From positions 22,116,001 to 22,180,000 of the forward strand of contig JAWHQI010000004.1 of the NCBI GenBank assembly GCA_033032865.1: a stretch of DNA of 64,000 nt, read 5' to 3'. The translations under genes were made by a program, and so were the position numbers. Position 1 is the first letter of the stretch, and the number at the start of each line of letters is the position of its first letter. Shown in pieces: positions 34,058-42,877 of this stretch. The DNA comes from Dactylorhiza incarnata. Lineage: Eukaryota > Streptophyta > Magnoliopsida > Asparagales > Orchidaceae. Below the pieces are notes generated by a model. That model had not been told where the DNA came from and searched no databases. It saw nothing but the letters and a program-made list of their open reading frames with translations.

Positions 34058-34712
34058 TCCATGACAGAATTTAAATATGCGCCAGATCTCTTTCCTTCTT
34101 TCAATAGATCTAATTTATATGGAATAAGTGTCAATATTTTATAGCCGTTCTGAATCATTCTTTCCTTATATCTGATTCTTGGCTAATTTGATTTAACTTA
34201 TTTGGATATTATTTGAAATTTGAATTGGTTCTTTCCTTCTACAGAAATAAATATTATGGAAACATTTTCATCTTTCTATTTTTCTGACTGCTAATTAATT
34301 ATCCTCCTATAGCATTATTTTGAATACACAGAGCTATAAATAAAGAGGAGGTCGGCAGAAAATGATAGTTGAGTGATCCACCACATACATTTGAAATAGA
34401 GGAAAAGCTCCCAAGAGAATAGAGAGAAAAAGCTGAGAAAAGAGATAGTGTGCTGCAGAGAAAAAGCCTTCATCTTCTTCTTCTTCTTCAGAAGCCATTC
34501 TACTGCAAACTCTGAAAGCTCTCTCAAAAGAGAGAAAAGTTTTTTACAATCTCCTTCTCACTATAGAAGAGAGATTTCATTCACTACTTCTTGTGCTTCT
34601 AATCTTCTTGCTAGGAAGAAGATTCATTCTTGTTCTTATTTCTTTCTTCTTTCTTTTTCTTACTTCTATTGTAAAAGAGTTTTTAGAATCTCTCTTCAAA
34701 AAATTCAGTGTA

Positions 34713-34818
34713 CTGGTTCTAAGAGTCTCCTTGTCAAAAGACTCAGTTGGTTCTAAGAGTCTCCTTGTCAAAAGACTCAGGGTGGTTCTAAGAGTCTCCT
34801 TATCAAAAGACTCAGTGC
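34713..34818 (+). repeat. Leader hairpin units in Cop3
   Basis: Three tandem units of about 34 bp each contain GAGTCTCC, TTGTCAAA, AGACTC, so GAGTCT and AGACTC can pair with a 10-base loop. They lie downstream of the TATA box and would be in the RNA leader. CopA, Cop1 and CopB have other repeats (GGTGCCCTnnCACC type) in the same place. Confidence 0.7.
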
Positions 34819-35073
34819 AAGATAGTGAATTCCTACCAAGGGGGTAGAAGAGTGGACTACCCAAAGTTTGGGGAACCACTATATTTTCTTGTGTTGTGCT
34901 GTGATTTCTTTTCTTGCATTTACTTTCTTTACTTGTTTAATTCTTGTTGGTGTGTGGGAAGCTATAATCTGTGATCATACACATATATATATTAACTTTG
35001 CACAAAATAATTTTTAATCTCTATTCACCCCCCCTCTAGAGAATTCTAGTGAGGTAAACTGTGCACTTTCAAT

Positions 35074-35084
35074 TGGTATCAGAG
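35074..35084 (+). other. Cop3 primer-binding site
   Basis: TGGTATCAGAG, 2 bp after the 5' LTR, matching initiator Met tRNA. Confidence 0.9.
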
Positions 35085-35172
35085 GGAGGTTGATCTAAAA
35101 AGGATAACTCCTTGATCAAAAAGATCTTACCTCTCATATATATATATATATATTTTAAAACTATTTTATCAT

Positions 35173-36717
35173 ATGGCACAAATCAAAGATTATGCTTCCA
35201 CCAGACCTCCAATGTGCAATCTTGAAAAGTTTGCAGTTTGGAAAACAAGAATTAGAATTTATATGAATTCCATTGATGCTGACTTGTTTAATATTACTAT
35301 GACAGGTCCCCCAAAGCCTTATAGAAAGGATGCAAATGGCAATGTCACACAAACACTTGTTCCAAGATCTGAGTGGACAGAAGATGAAAAGAAGGCAAGA
35401 ACACATGATCTAAAGGCCATGAACATACTTGTCTCAACTCTCTCAGATGACATCTTTCAAAGGGTTGTTGACTATGAATCATCCAAAGAAATATGGGATG
35501 CTCTCACAAAGATGGTAGAAGGAAGTGCTGATGAAAAGAAAGATAAGAAGGCCCTATTGATCTCTCAATATGAGAACTTCCAAAAGAAGGATAAAGAAAG
35601 CATCTCTGAAATGTATGACAGATTCAGTCTGATCATCAATCAACTAAGAGACTTGGATAGAGAAATCTCTCTCACTGAGATTAAAGACAAATTGCTAATG
35701 AGTCTCCCTAGTTCATGGGACTCAAGAATATGGGCAATAAGAGACACAAGAGGACAAAAAGAGATCTCAACAGATGCCCTCTTAGGAAAACTCAGATCCT
35801 ATGAGCAGTTGCTGAAAACTAGAGAGGAGAAGGAAAGAAGAGAAAACACTCAAATTTCCTCAAAAAGCAGGAACATTGCTCTAAAGGAAACAGAAGAAGG
35901 AACCCCTGTCACTGAAGAAGAATTATTCAGTTTCTTGGCCAGAAGATTTAAGAAATGGGTCAAGACAGATGGATCAAAAAGGAGGGAGTCAAAACCAAGG
36001 TATGACAAAACCCCCACTAAAGAAATTATTTGCTATTCTTGCAGGAAACCTGGACACATTGCCCCAGAATGTCCAGAGAATGCTGAAACAGAAAAGGATC
36101 TGAAAAAGAAAGATCTGAAGAAAAAGGGGAAGAAGAAAGAAAGAGGCTTCATTGCAGAAGTCTGGAGTGAAACAAACTCTGAGGATAGTTCATCCTCTAA
36201 GAGTGACAATGAAGAATCTAGGCAAGAATACCTATGCTTGATGGCCTTTGAAGACACAAAGAATGATGATAAATCATGTAGTGAAACAGGATCAGAAGAA
36301 AGCATATCTTCTGATGATGAAAAAGAAAAGAACCTCATTCTCATTGAGGAATCTGAGGATGAGGATGAGAGAAGCATGTTTGATGAAATAGATTTTCAAA
36401 GTGATAATTTTAGAAATGATTTTATGGGAATGTACCTAGATCAACTAAAAACAAAACAAGAAATTAAAGATCTAAAAGAACAAATCAATGTAGCTAAAAA
36501 CCAGAGAAACACAGAAATTAAATCCTCTAAAGATTATGAATCAATAGCTAGCAGAATAGAAAAGGAAATAGAAAGGGCTAGAATAGAAAATCAGTTCCTT
36601 AAGGATAAAGTAACCCAGGCAAAAGCCTTTGAAGAATCAATAAAAATGAGAAGCCAAACTCTTAAGGAAATCACTGAAAAACAAACAATAAGACAACTAT
36701 CTTGGGCTAGGGGCTGA
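35173..36717 (+). CDS. Cop3 gag, main open frame
   Basis: 514 codons from ATG 35173: N-terminal RPPMCNLEKFAVWK, copia gag core (about residues 80-220), CCHC knuckle at residues 287-300, Lys-rich and then Ser/Glu/Asp-rich segments, and a coiled coil at about residues 425-500. Gag forms the virus-like particle in which reverse transcription takes place. The frame stops at 36715-36717; the natural C-terminal part continues in other frames to 37454. The N-terminal part is intact and similar to Cop1 gag. Confidence 0.85.
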   Translation: MAQIKDYASTRPPMCNLEKFAVWKTRIRIYMNSIDADLFNITMTGPPKPYRKDANGNVTQTLVPRSEWTEDEKKARTHDLKAMNILVSTLSDDIFQRVVDYESSKEIWDALTKMVEGSADEKKDKKALLISQYENFQKKDKESISEMYDRFSLIINQLRDLDREISLTEIKDKLLMSLPSSWDSRIWAIRDTRGQKEISTDALLGKLRSYEQLLKTREEKERRENTQISSKSRNIALKETEEGTPVTEEELFSFLARRFKKWVKTDGSKRRESKPRYDKTPTKEIICYSCRKPGHIAPECPENAETEKDLKKKDLKKKGKKKERGFIAEVWSETNSEDSSSSKSDNEESRQEYLCLMAFEDTKNDDKSCSETGSEESISSDDEKEKNLILIEESEDEDERSMFDEIDFQSDNFRNDFMGMYLDQLKTKQEIKDLKEQINVAKNQRNTEIKSSKDYESIASRIEKEIERARIENQFLKDKVTQAKAFEESIKMRSQTLKEITEKQTIRQLSWARG

Positions 36718-37454
36718 TCCCTCAATCAGCCTAATTCCATCCAACAAACCTGCTTGGATGAGCCCTGTAAAATTCACTAAACCTGTCAAAATGACAAACC
36801 AAGAAAAAGACCCAAAAGATAAGGAAGAAAACTCCTTCAAAGAAATAAAGGAATTTGATGAAACATCTTATTATTCAGCTGATGACTCACAAACTTCATC
36901 TGAAGAAACAATCAAACCAAGAAAAACAAGACATAAAGGAGTAAAAACAGAGAGGCAAAATGAAAATTTATGAAGATACAGTTGCGTCGACTTCATATCG
37001 ATGCATGCACGATAGTGCGTCGACTTCTACTCAACGCAATCTCTCAGATGCTTCGACCTCTTCTAGATGGATGAACAAAAGCACGTCGACTTCCAATCGA
37101 CGCAACTTTTTCTATGCGTCGAAATCAGATCGACACCATCTGGAGAAAGCGCCGAATACAAATCAACGTGACTATCAACATGCGTCAAATGGATATCGAC
37201 GCACAAAAATTCAGAACAATTTAAACATCTTTCCTCCAAAAGTCTTTCATCCTAACCCTTATTCAGGACCCATTCATCCTAATCATGAATTCTATCCAAA
37301 TCAAACCCTCTATTCTAACCAACACTCTTATCCTCATCAACACTTCTATCCTACTCTAAAATCAAATTCTCATAATAATAGGATAATCAAATGCTATATA
37401 TGTAACAAAACTGGCCACCTTGCCAAACAATGTTGGCATAATCAATCAAACTAA
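36718..37454 (+). pseudogene. Cop3 gag, C-terminal part in shifted frames
   Basis: A block with IPSNKPAWMSPVKF (frame of 36758-36973) matches the late gag of copia elements. After another frame change (36960-37454) comes a Ser/Thr/Arg-rich stretch coded by the family words (36984-37205), an Asn/Pro/His/Tyr-rich spacer, and a second CCHC knuckle at 37392-37433. It stops at 37454 where a protease would normally follow. Confidence 0.65.
36984..37205 (+). repeat. Family words inside Cop3 gag
   Basis: GCGTCGACTTC, CTCGACGC-like and related words recur at intervals and encode ASTSxRR-type peptides. The same position in gag is used by the words of Cop1 and Cop4. Confidence 0.7.
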
Positions 37455-37552
37455 CTGTAAAAATTAGTCCTAGGCTGTCTTAGAAAAGCTTTAGGACTAG
37501 GAAGAGACAACAAGAAATAAGAACATAGAGTGGTTCAGAAAAATCAAAAGTC

Positions 37553-37735
37553 ACGTCAACTTCTACTCGACGCTCCGTAGCTGACTCAGATCAACATGTG
37601 TAATCAACGCATGCGTCGACTACTATCGATGCATACGTCGATAGGAAACCCTATCATACCAAATCAGACCATATCGACGTTCACGTCGAATTCCACTCAC
37701 CGTAACGTCGACTTCATAAAAACGAGCCGCAATAC
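37553..37735 (+). promoter_or_regulatory. Word array before the Cop3 extra ORF
   Basis: At least eight GTCGA or TCGAC words, including ACGTCAACTTCTACTCGACGC-like pairs and GCATGCGTCGAC, fill 37553-37712. They end just before ACTTCATAAAAACG, a weak TATA-like site (37715-37721), 190 bp before ATG 37914. A promoter role is inferred from the parallel with Cop4. From 37455 to 37552 nothing is recognised. Confidence 0.45.
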
Positions 37736-37913
37736 TAAAATATTCTCAGTCACATCCACTGAAGTACCGAATAAGCCTCGAATTGAGTCCCGTTTCGACG
37801 CTTCACCTGACTTAAATAAACTCTCCAGTTAGAAAACCTTCGCGATTCTGCATCTATCATCCTTCTTGCTCCTCTGTCCAGCTGATTCTTTTTCCCTCTC
37901 TCACCGATCTTCA

Positions 37914-39299
37914 ATGGCTCCCAAGATAAATTCTGGGTTCGATATCGACCTCGAATCCTTCCAAGCAGCAGCAGAGAACTATAAGAACATCATAGCTCTC
38001 TTCACTAAAGCAGGACTGGACAAGCTCATCTCCACTAGGTGCAAGCTTCTGGAAACTGAGCTCACAGAGCTCATAACTCATGTTCAGATTTCTGAACAAG
38101 GAGAAATCCAAGGAACACTATATGAGACACCAGTCTCAATCTCAGCAGAACACATTAGGGCCACCTTTGATCTCCCATCAGGTATATCCTAATGTCATCT
38201 TTGTTCAACTAAAATAGGGAAAGGAAATCTCATAAGTCTTCATCCTTTCCTATTAGGTGATGAATCTATAGACCTCACACCTGATGAAATCAAGCATCTG
38301 CTAACCACCATGAAGTTCTCAAGGGATAAACCAATCCATCTAAAGAAAATAGACTTTTCTGAGGAGTATAGACTACTAGCAGATATAGTAGGAAAGATAC
38401 TACTATGTAAGATATCTGCCCATGATGTAGTGCCCAAGCAGCAACTGAACATCATGGGAGTTCTGGTGTTAAAGAAGAAAATAGATTGGGCCAGCTGTTT
38501 GCTCAAGATGATAGGCTCTAGATATTCCCACAAAGAAAATGCCTACATGAGAATGATGAGTCAAGTACTGTTCCACTCCTTCCCTGACCTATGTAGGTCA
38601 AAAGGAATTCCCATCCCTCTAGGAAAAAGGATGTCCATAGCCCTATTTTCTAAATGGGCCAGGCAAATCCCTAAGCCTGGTTCCATCCCTGAAAGAACTC
38701 CATCTCCTCCTATCTCTCCTGCTCATCCTCCTCCTCCTCCTCCTTCTCAAACAGTCACATCTTCTGTCCCAGCATCATCCTCACCAATACCTCCTCAATC
38801 ACCTGCTCAACCTTCTTCTATTCCTCCACCTCCTCCATCAAATATACCTCCTCAAGATGATAGAATCCCCTCTCCACATCCATTATCTCCTCCTCCTCTA
38901 TCACCTCTTCCTCCACCATCACCTCCTCATCAACTCTCACACCATGAACCATCTGAATCCACTGAGGCTCTCATCACCCAGTGCATACAATCTACAGCTC
39001 AAAGATTCCAAGCAATGCTAGATGAGCATTGCTCCCAGATTCATTCCTCCATCCTTCACATGCACACCCAAATAGATGGGGTCAGTGCCTCTGTGCAAGA
39101 TCTGAAGTCATCTCTCTCTTCCTCTAGAGTGACTAAGTCTTTCTTAACCTCCCTGGACAAGAAGGTCAAGAAGGGGGAGAATCTAGATGAAGAGCCTCCA
39201 ATCCTAAATCTCTCTCTCACAAGTCCCCTCCTCCAAAATCTGACAAAATCCTTGGGAATGAGACAGTACCTGAGCTACACAATGATGAACAAACAATAG
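37914..39299 (+). CDS. Cop3 extra ORF, spliced, plant transposon-protein type
   Basis: ATG 37914 (MAPKINSGFDIDLESF) opens exon 1 to 38181. A predicted 75-bp intron (38182-38256; donor TCAG/GTATAT, acceptor CCTATTAG/GTG) joins it in frame to a long exon ending at 39299. The first 200 residues have LADIVGKILL, KISAHD, KKKIDW, then FSKWARQIP, as in Cop1. A proline-rich region follows (about 38690-38950), then a coiled-coil-like C-terminal part. The last 30 residues are probably out of frame; a second frame to 39655 continues with Glu-rich sequence. It resembles the 'putative plant transposon protein' family; function unknown. Confidence 0.6.
38182..38256 (+). other. Predicted intron in the Cop3 extra ORF
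   Basis: GT-AG ends, 75 bp, with stops in all plus-strand frames across it, and restoration of the reading frame on removal (DLPS to GDESIDLTPDE). An intron in this place means a spliced RNA separate from the genomic RNA. Confidence 0.6.
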
Positions 39300-39655
39300 A
39301 GATACTCAACATAGCAAGAGATGCTGCAAATCAAATGGCACTACTACAAGGGGAGGGAAGCAGAAAAGAAAATGAGACTGAAAAGGAAGATGGTGAGCAA
39401 GATAAAGAAACTGAACCTCAGGGGGAGATGGAAACTGTGTTAACTAAAGTAGGAGCTAAGGAGCTGGATACTATTATGAATGAAGCTGAAAATGAAAAAG
39501 GGCAGCCAGATGCTGTGTTAACTGAAGCTGAAACTCAGGGGGAGCAAATGGCTGAGACCCAGGGGGAGCTGAGGGAACCATCTACTACTGAGAAAGAGCA
39601 ATCCACAATAGTATTCAAGAGAAAAATAAAGACTCCTCCTACCCCTCCTGAATAA
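39300..39655 (+). pseudogene. Glu-rich tail of the Cop3 extra ORF, other frame
   Basis: An open frame (from about 39200, overlapping the previous one) encodes IEILNIARDAANQM and a Glu/Thr/Gln-rich segment ending KTPPTPPE at 39655. One frameshift between about 39180 and 39240 would separate it from the main ORF. It includes three CAGGGGGAG stretches that resemble the polypurine tract. Confidence 0.5.
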
Positions 39656-39860
39656 TATTTGAAAACAATGCTGATATATTTTTGATTACTAATTGGAATG
39701 AACATGACATCTGTTTATATGATTCTGAAAATTTGTTTATATGATCTCTTCTTCTAGATTTCACTTTTGATTGAGAGACATATTTCTTTTCTATATAAAT
39801 GCTGCGCTGGGTTAATTATATGCTAGTACAATTTCCCTATAAATAGGGTTAAGACAAATA

Positions 39861-39869
39861 GGGGGAGAT
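39861..39869 (+). other. Cop3 polypurine tract
   Basis: GGGGGAGAT directly before the 3' LTR start at 39870. The 200 bp before it are AT-rich without a feature. Confidence 0.9.
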
Positions 39870-41199
39870 TGTTGGGAAAATGATTTCTCTTAACCCCCAG
39901 AAATGAGTTAAAGAAAGAGTTTTAACAATGAAAAATAAGACTAAGTAAATATGCGTCGAATAGTATTCGACGCAACGTCGAGCTGTAGTCGACGTTCCCT
40001 TCAGATTAAGTCAAAGTAACTTTAGGAAGATTTCGACGTATGTGTTGTCGACGCTACTCTGATTTCTAGTCGACGCATATAGAGAAGTCGAAGCACCTTA
40101 GTCGACGCACCTTCCTTATTCTTCTCTCGACGTCCAGAAAGGATGCTCTCGACGCTTGCGTCGAATAGTAATCGACGCACGTCGATTTCCATGACAGAAT
40201 TTAAATATGCGCTAGATCTCTTTCCTTCTTTCAATAGATCTAATTTATATAGAATAAGTGTCAATATTTTATAGCCGTTCTGAATCATTCTTTCCTTATA
40301 TCTGATTCTTGGCTAATTTGATTTAACTTATTTTGATATTATTTGAAATCTGAATTGGTTCTTTCCTTCTACAGAAATAAATATTATGGAAACATTTTCA
40401 TCTTTCTATTTTTCTGACTGCTAATTAATTATCCTCCTATAACATTATTTTGAATACACAGAGCTATAAATAAAGAGGAGGTCGGCAGAAAATGATAGTT
40501 GAGTGATCCACCACATACATTTGAAATAGAGGAAAAGCTCCCAAGAGAATAGAGAGAAAAAGCTGAGAAAAGAGATAGTGCTGCAGAGAAAAAGCCTTCA
40601 TCTTCTTCTTCTTCTTCAGAAGCCATTCTACTGCAAACTTTGAAAGCTCTCTCAAAAGAGAGAAAAGTTTTTTACAATCTCCTTCTCACTATAGAAGAGA
40701 GATTTCATTCACTACTTCTTGTGCTTCCAATCTTCTTGCTAGGAAGAAGATTCATTCTTGTTCTTATTTCTTTCTTCTTTCTTTTTCTTACTTAAACATT
40801 GTAAAAGAGTTTTAGAATCTCTCTTCAAAAAATTCAGTGTACTGGTTCTAAGAGTCTCCTTGTCAAAAGACTCAGTTGGTTCTAAGAGTCTCCTTGTCAA
40901 AAAACTCAGGGTGGTTCTAAGAGTCTCCTTATCAAAAGACTCAGTGCAAGATAGTGAATTCCTACCAAGGGGGTAGAAGAGTGGACTACCCAAAGTTTGG
41001 GGAACCACTATATTTTCTTGTGTTGTGATGTGATTTCTTTTCTTGCATTTACTTTCTTTACTTGTTTAATTCTTGTTGGTGTGTGGGAAGCTATATTCTG
41101 TGATCATACATATATATATATTAACTTTGCACAAAATAATTTTTAATCTCTATTCACCCCCCTCTAGAGAATTCTAGTGAGGTAAACTGTGCACTTTCA
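39870..41199 (+). repeat. Cop3 3' LTR
   Basis: 1330 bp, same layout as the 5' LTR (TATA box at 40465-40472), followed outside by ACTCC (41200-41204). Differences from the 5' LTR are few, mostly single transitions and short indels. Confidence 0.95.
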
Positions 41200-41204
41200 A
41201 CTCC

Positions 41205-42300
41205 CATGTTTCTCGGGAAAAGAGGATACCTTTTATCACTTGCAGGCATTCGACACGACAATATCCCATCAACCCCTCTCAGAAGGACTCCACTGCAAGC
41301 TCCTTACCACTACATTCAATGGAAATGTGAGGGAATGGTTCTGCAGCCTCTTGCTCGACTCGATATTTTCTTCTAGAAAACTGAGGAAAGAATTTATGCA
41401 AAGGTTCACTACCTCCAAGCGAAGGAAAGTCATCGTAGATGCCCTGTTGCTGATTCGACAAGGTCTGAGGAAGACCTTGGGGCAGTATGTAAACCTCATC
41501 CAGGGGATGATCACGGAGGTCCCCGATATTGACCCTTAGGTCTACCAGGCCGCCTTCACCAATGGCTTAAGACTAGGGCTCTTCAAATTCATCATTAGCG
41601 AGAGAAAACCCAAGACCTGCAGTGAACTCATAGAGCTGTCCAATCTCTTCTTTGAAGGAGAACTCAATAATGATGAGTTCGTGGCAAAGCTCTTTGACCT
41701 GGGTGCCAAACGTACCAAAAACTCCTCTGGCCGCCCCATATAACGCCTCAGCGAAACGCCAATCCTCGCTAAGATTTTCCACCCTCGAGTCAATGAGAGA
41801 GGAACTTTTACCAATGATCTATCCCCCCTACCCGACATTTTCAGCAGATGATCGAAGCCCACACCACCTCAGCACTCTCGACAATACAACAGTAACAATC
41901 CCCCATTTCTCTCAATAGTCTCCCCCAGCCAATGGGGGGATGCCCAAGAAGAGTTCACTGACATCAGCATCCCAATGGATGAGGTTGTCGAGATCCTGCA
42001 AATACATCAAGATTTCAAGCCTCCTAGAGCTCTGAAGGTAGGGTCTGGAAACAAAAACCAGAATCTTTACTATAAGTTCCACCGTGATGTCGGCCACGAC
42101 ACAGAGAATTGTCGGGTTCTCCATGCCTTGGTAGAAAAGCTGCTAAAAGAAGGGAAGATAAAGTACCCGCTCTCTAGTAGCATTGGAGGAGCCTCTACTT
42201 CGAAGGGAAAGGAAAAACGAAGAGGTGGGCCCGAGCACGCAGAGATTCGACAACCTCAAGCAGGCTGAGGATGTCAGCTAGGATGCCAAAGAAGATGACT
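41205..42300 (+). pseudogene. TatC gag, core and C-terminal part
   Basis: After Cop3 the frame continues with FSGKEDTFYHLQAFDT, CKLLTTTFNG, WFCSLLLDSI and RQGLRKTLGQYV (to 41539), the Tat gag core. The C-terminal knuckle-like motif YKFHRDVGHDTENC lies at about 42063-42110, followed by a basic linker. Stops at 41540 and frame changes show decay. Confidence 0.8.
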
Positions 42301-42399
42301 GCATAGAAGTCAAGGGCGTCGACCATCTGGGATATATCTATTCTATCCACAACGGGGTAGGTATAGAGTCATCAAGAAAGTTAAGTCTGATGTGCCTCC

Positions 42400-42877
42400 G
42401 CGAGAGGGAAATCGCCCCAGCTTCGCTTGCTCAACCTCTTCGGGGGAAATTACTTTTAAAGAAGAAGACCTTCATCGAACTATCAATCCATTCCACAACG
42501 CAGTGGTAATCAAGGCAATTATAGATGACTTCACTGTGGCCAGGATCCTCATCTATACTGGCAGCTCAGCCAATGTTCTTTTCAAGCCAGCTTTCGACTC
42601 TGTGAAGATAAACAAGCACAAGAAAGCCTGTGGTGGTCCACTCTACAGTTTTGCAAGGGAAAGGAAGGTGGTAGAGGGGGGAATAGACCTCACTGTTGTC
42701 CTATGTGGAGTAGCATGATAGGAATCATTTCTAGTGATCGACATGCCGAACATCTATAATGCAATCTTCGGGAAGCCCCTCCTTGACGAATTCCAAGCTA
42801 TAATGTCCACTTTTCAACAGTTGGTCAAGTTCCCCCTGGGAGGAAAATTGTCAGGGTCTGAAGTGATACCAGGACGG
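42400..42877 (+). pseudogene. TatC protease remnant
   Basis: HNAVVIKAIID and IYTGSSANVLF (about 42500-42590) mark the aspartic protease; the active-site D-T-G reads Y-T-G. It continues with MPNIYNAIFGKP and LVKFPLGG until the TekD LTR cuts it at 42877. Confidence 0.75.

Larger units (their letters stand above)
33738..35071 (+). repeat. Cop3 5' LTR
   Basis: TGTTGGGAAAATG to GCACTTTCA, 1334 bp. U3 word array 33822-34057, TATA box TATAAATA at 34335-34342, three leader hairpin units (34713-34818), leader block (34824-34893), and CCCCCCCTCTAGAG before the end. Confidence 0.95.
33738..41199 (+). mobile_element. Cop3: pol-less copia element with gag and an extra ORF
   Basis: LTRs 33738-35071 and 39870-41199, target duplication ACTCC, primer site and polypurine tract all present, 7.46 kb, plus strand. 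Between them are a long gag, a word-rich spacer and the extra ORF. No protease, integrase, RT or RNase H is seen: gag ends at a second CCHC knuckle (37433) and the extra ORF starts at 37914. LTRs are nearly identical, so insertion is recent. It keeps the structural gene and extra ORF and must borrow pol, perhaps from a Cop1-like relative whose gag is similar. Confidence 0.95.
33357..42877 (+). mobile_element. TatC: Tat-type Ty3/gypsy fragment, interrupted by Cop3
   Basis: Plus-strand gag and protease sequence before and after Cop3 joins in one frame at the ACTCC target (33733-33737 and 41200-41204). The start is approximate, where the sequence becomes GC-rich. The right side ends at the TekD LTR (42878). 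RT and integrase are missing here and would lie right of TekD, outside the window. Confidence 0.75.

Noticed and set aside
34577..34879. Frames across the Cop3 leader hairpins (also 40739-41008)
   Set aside because: By-products of tandem units in the LTR leader, present on both strands.
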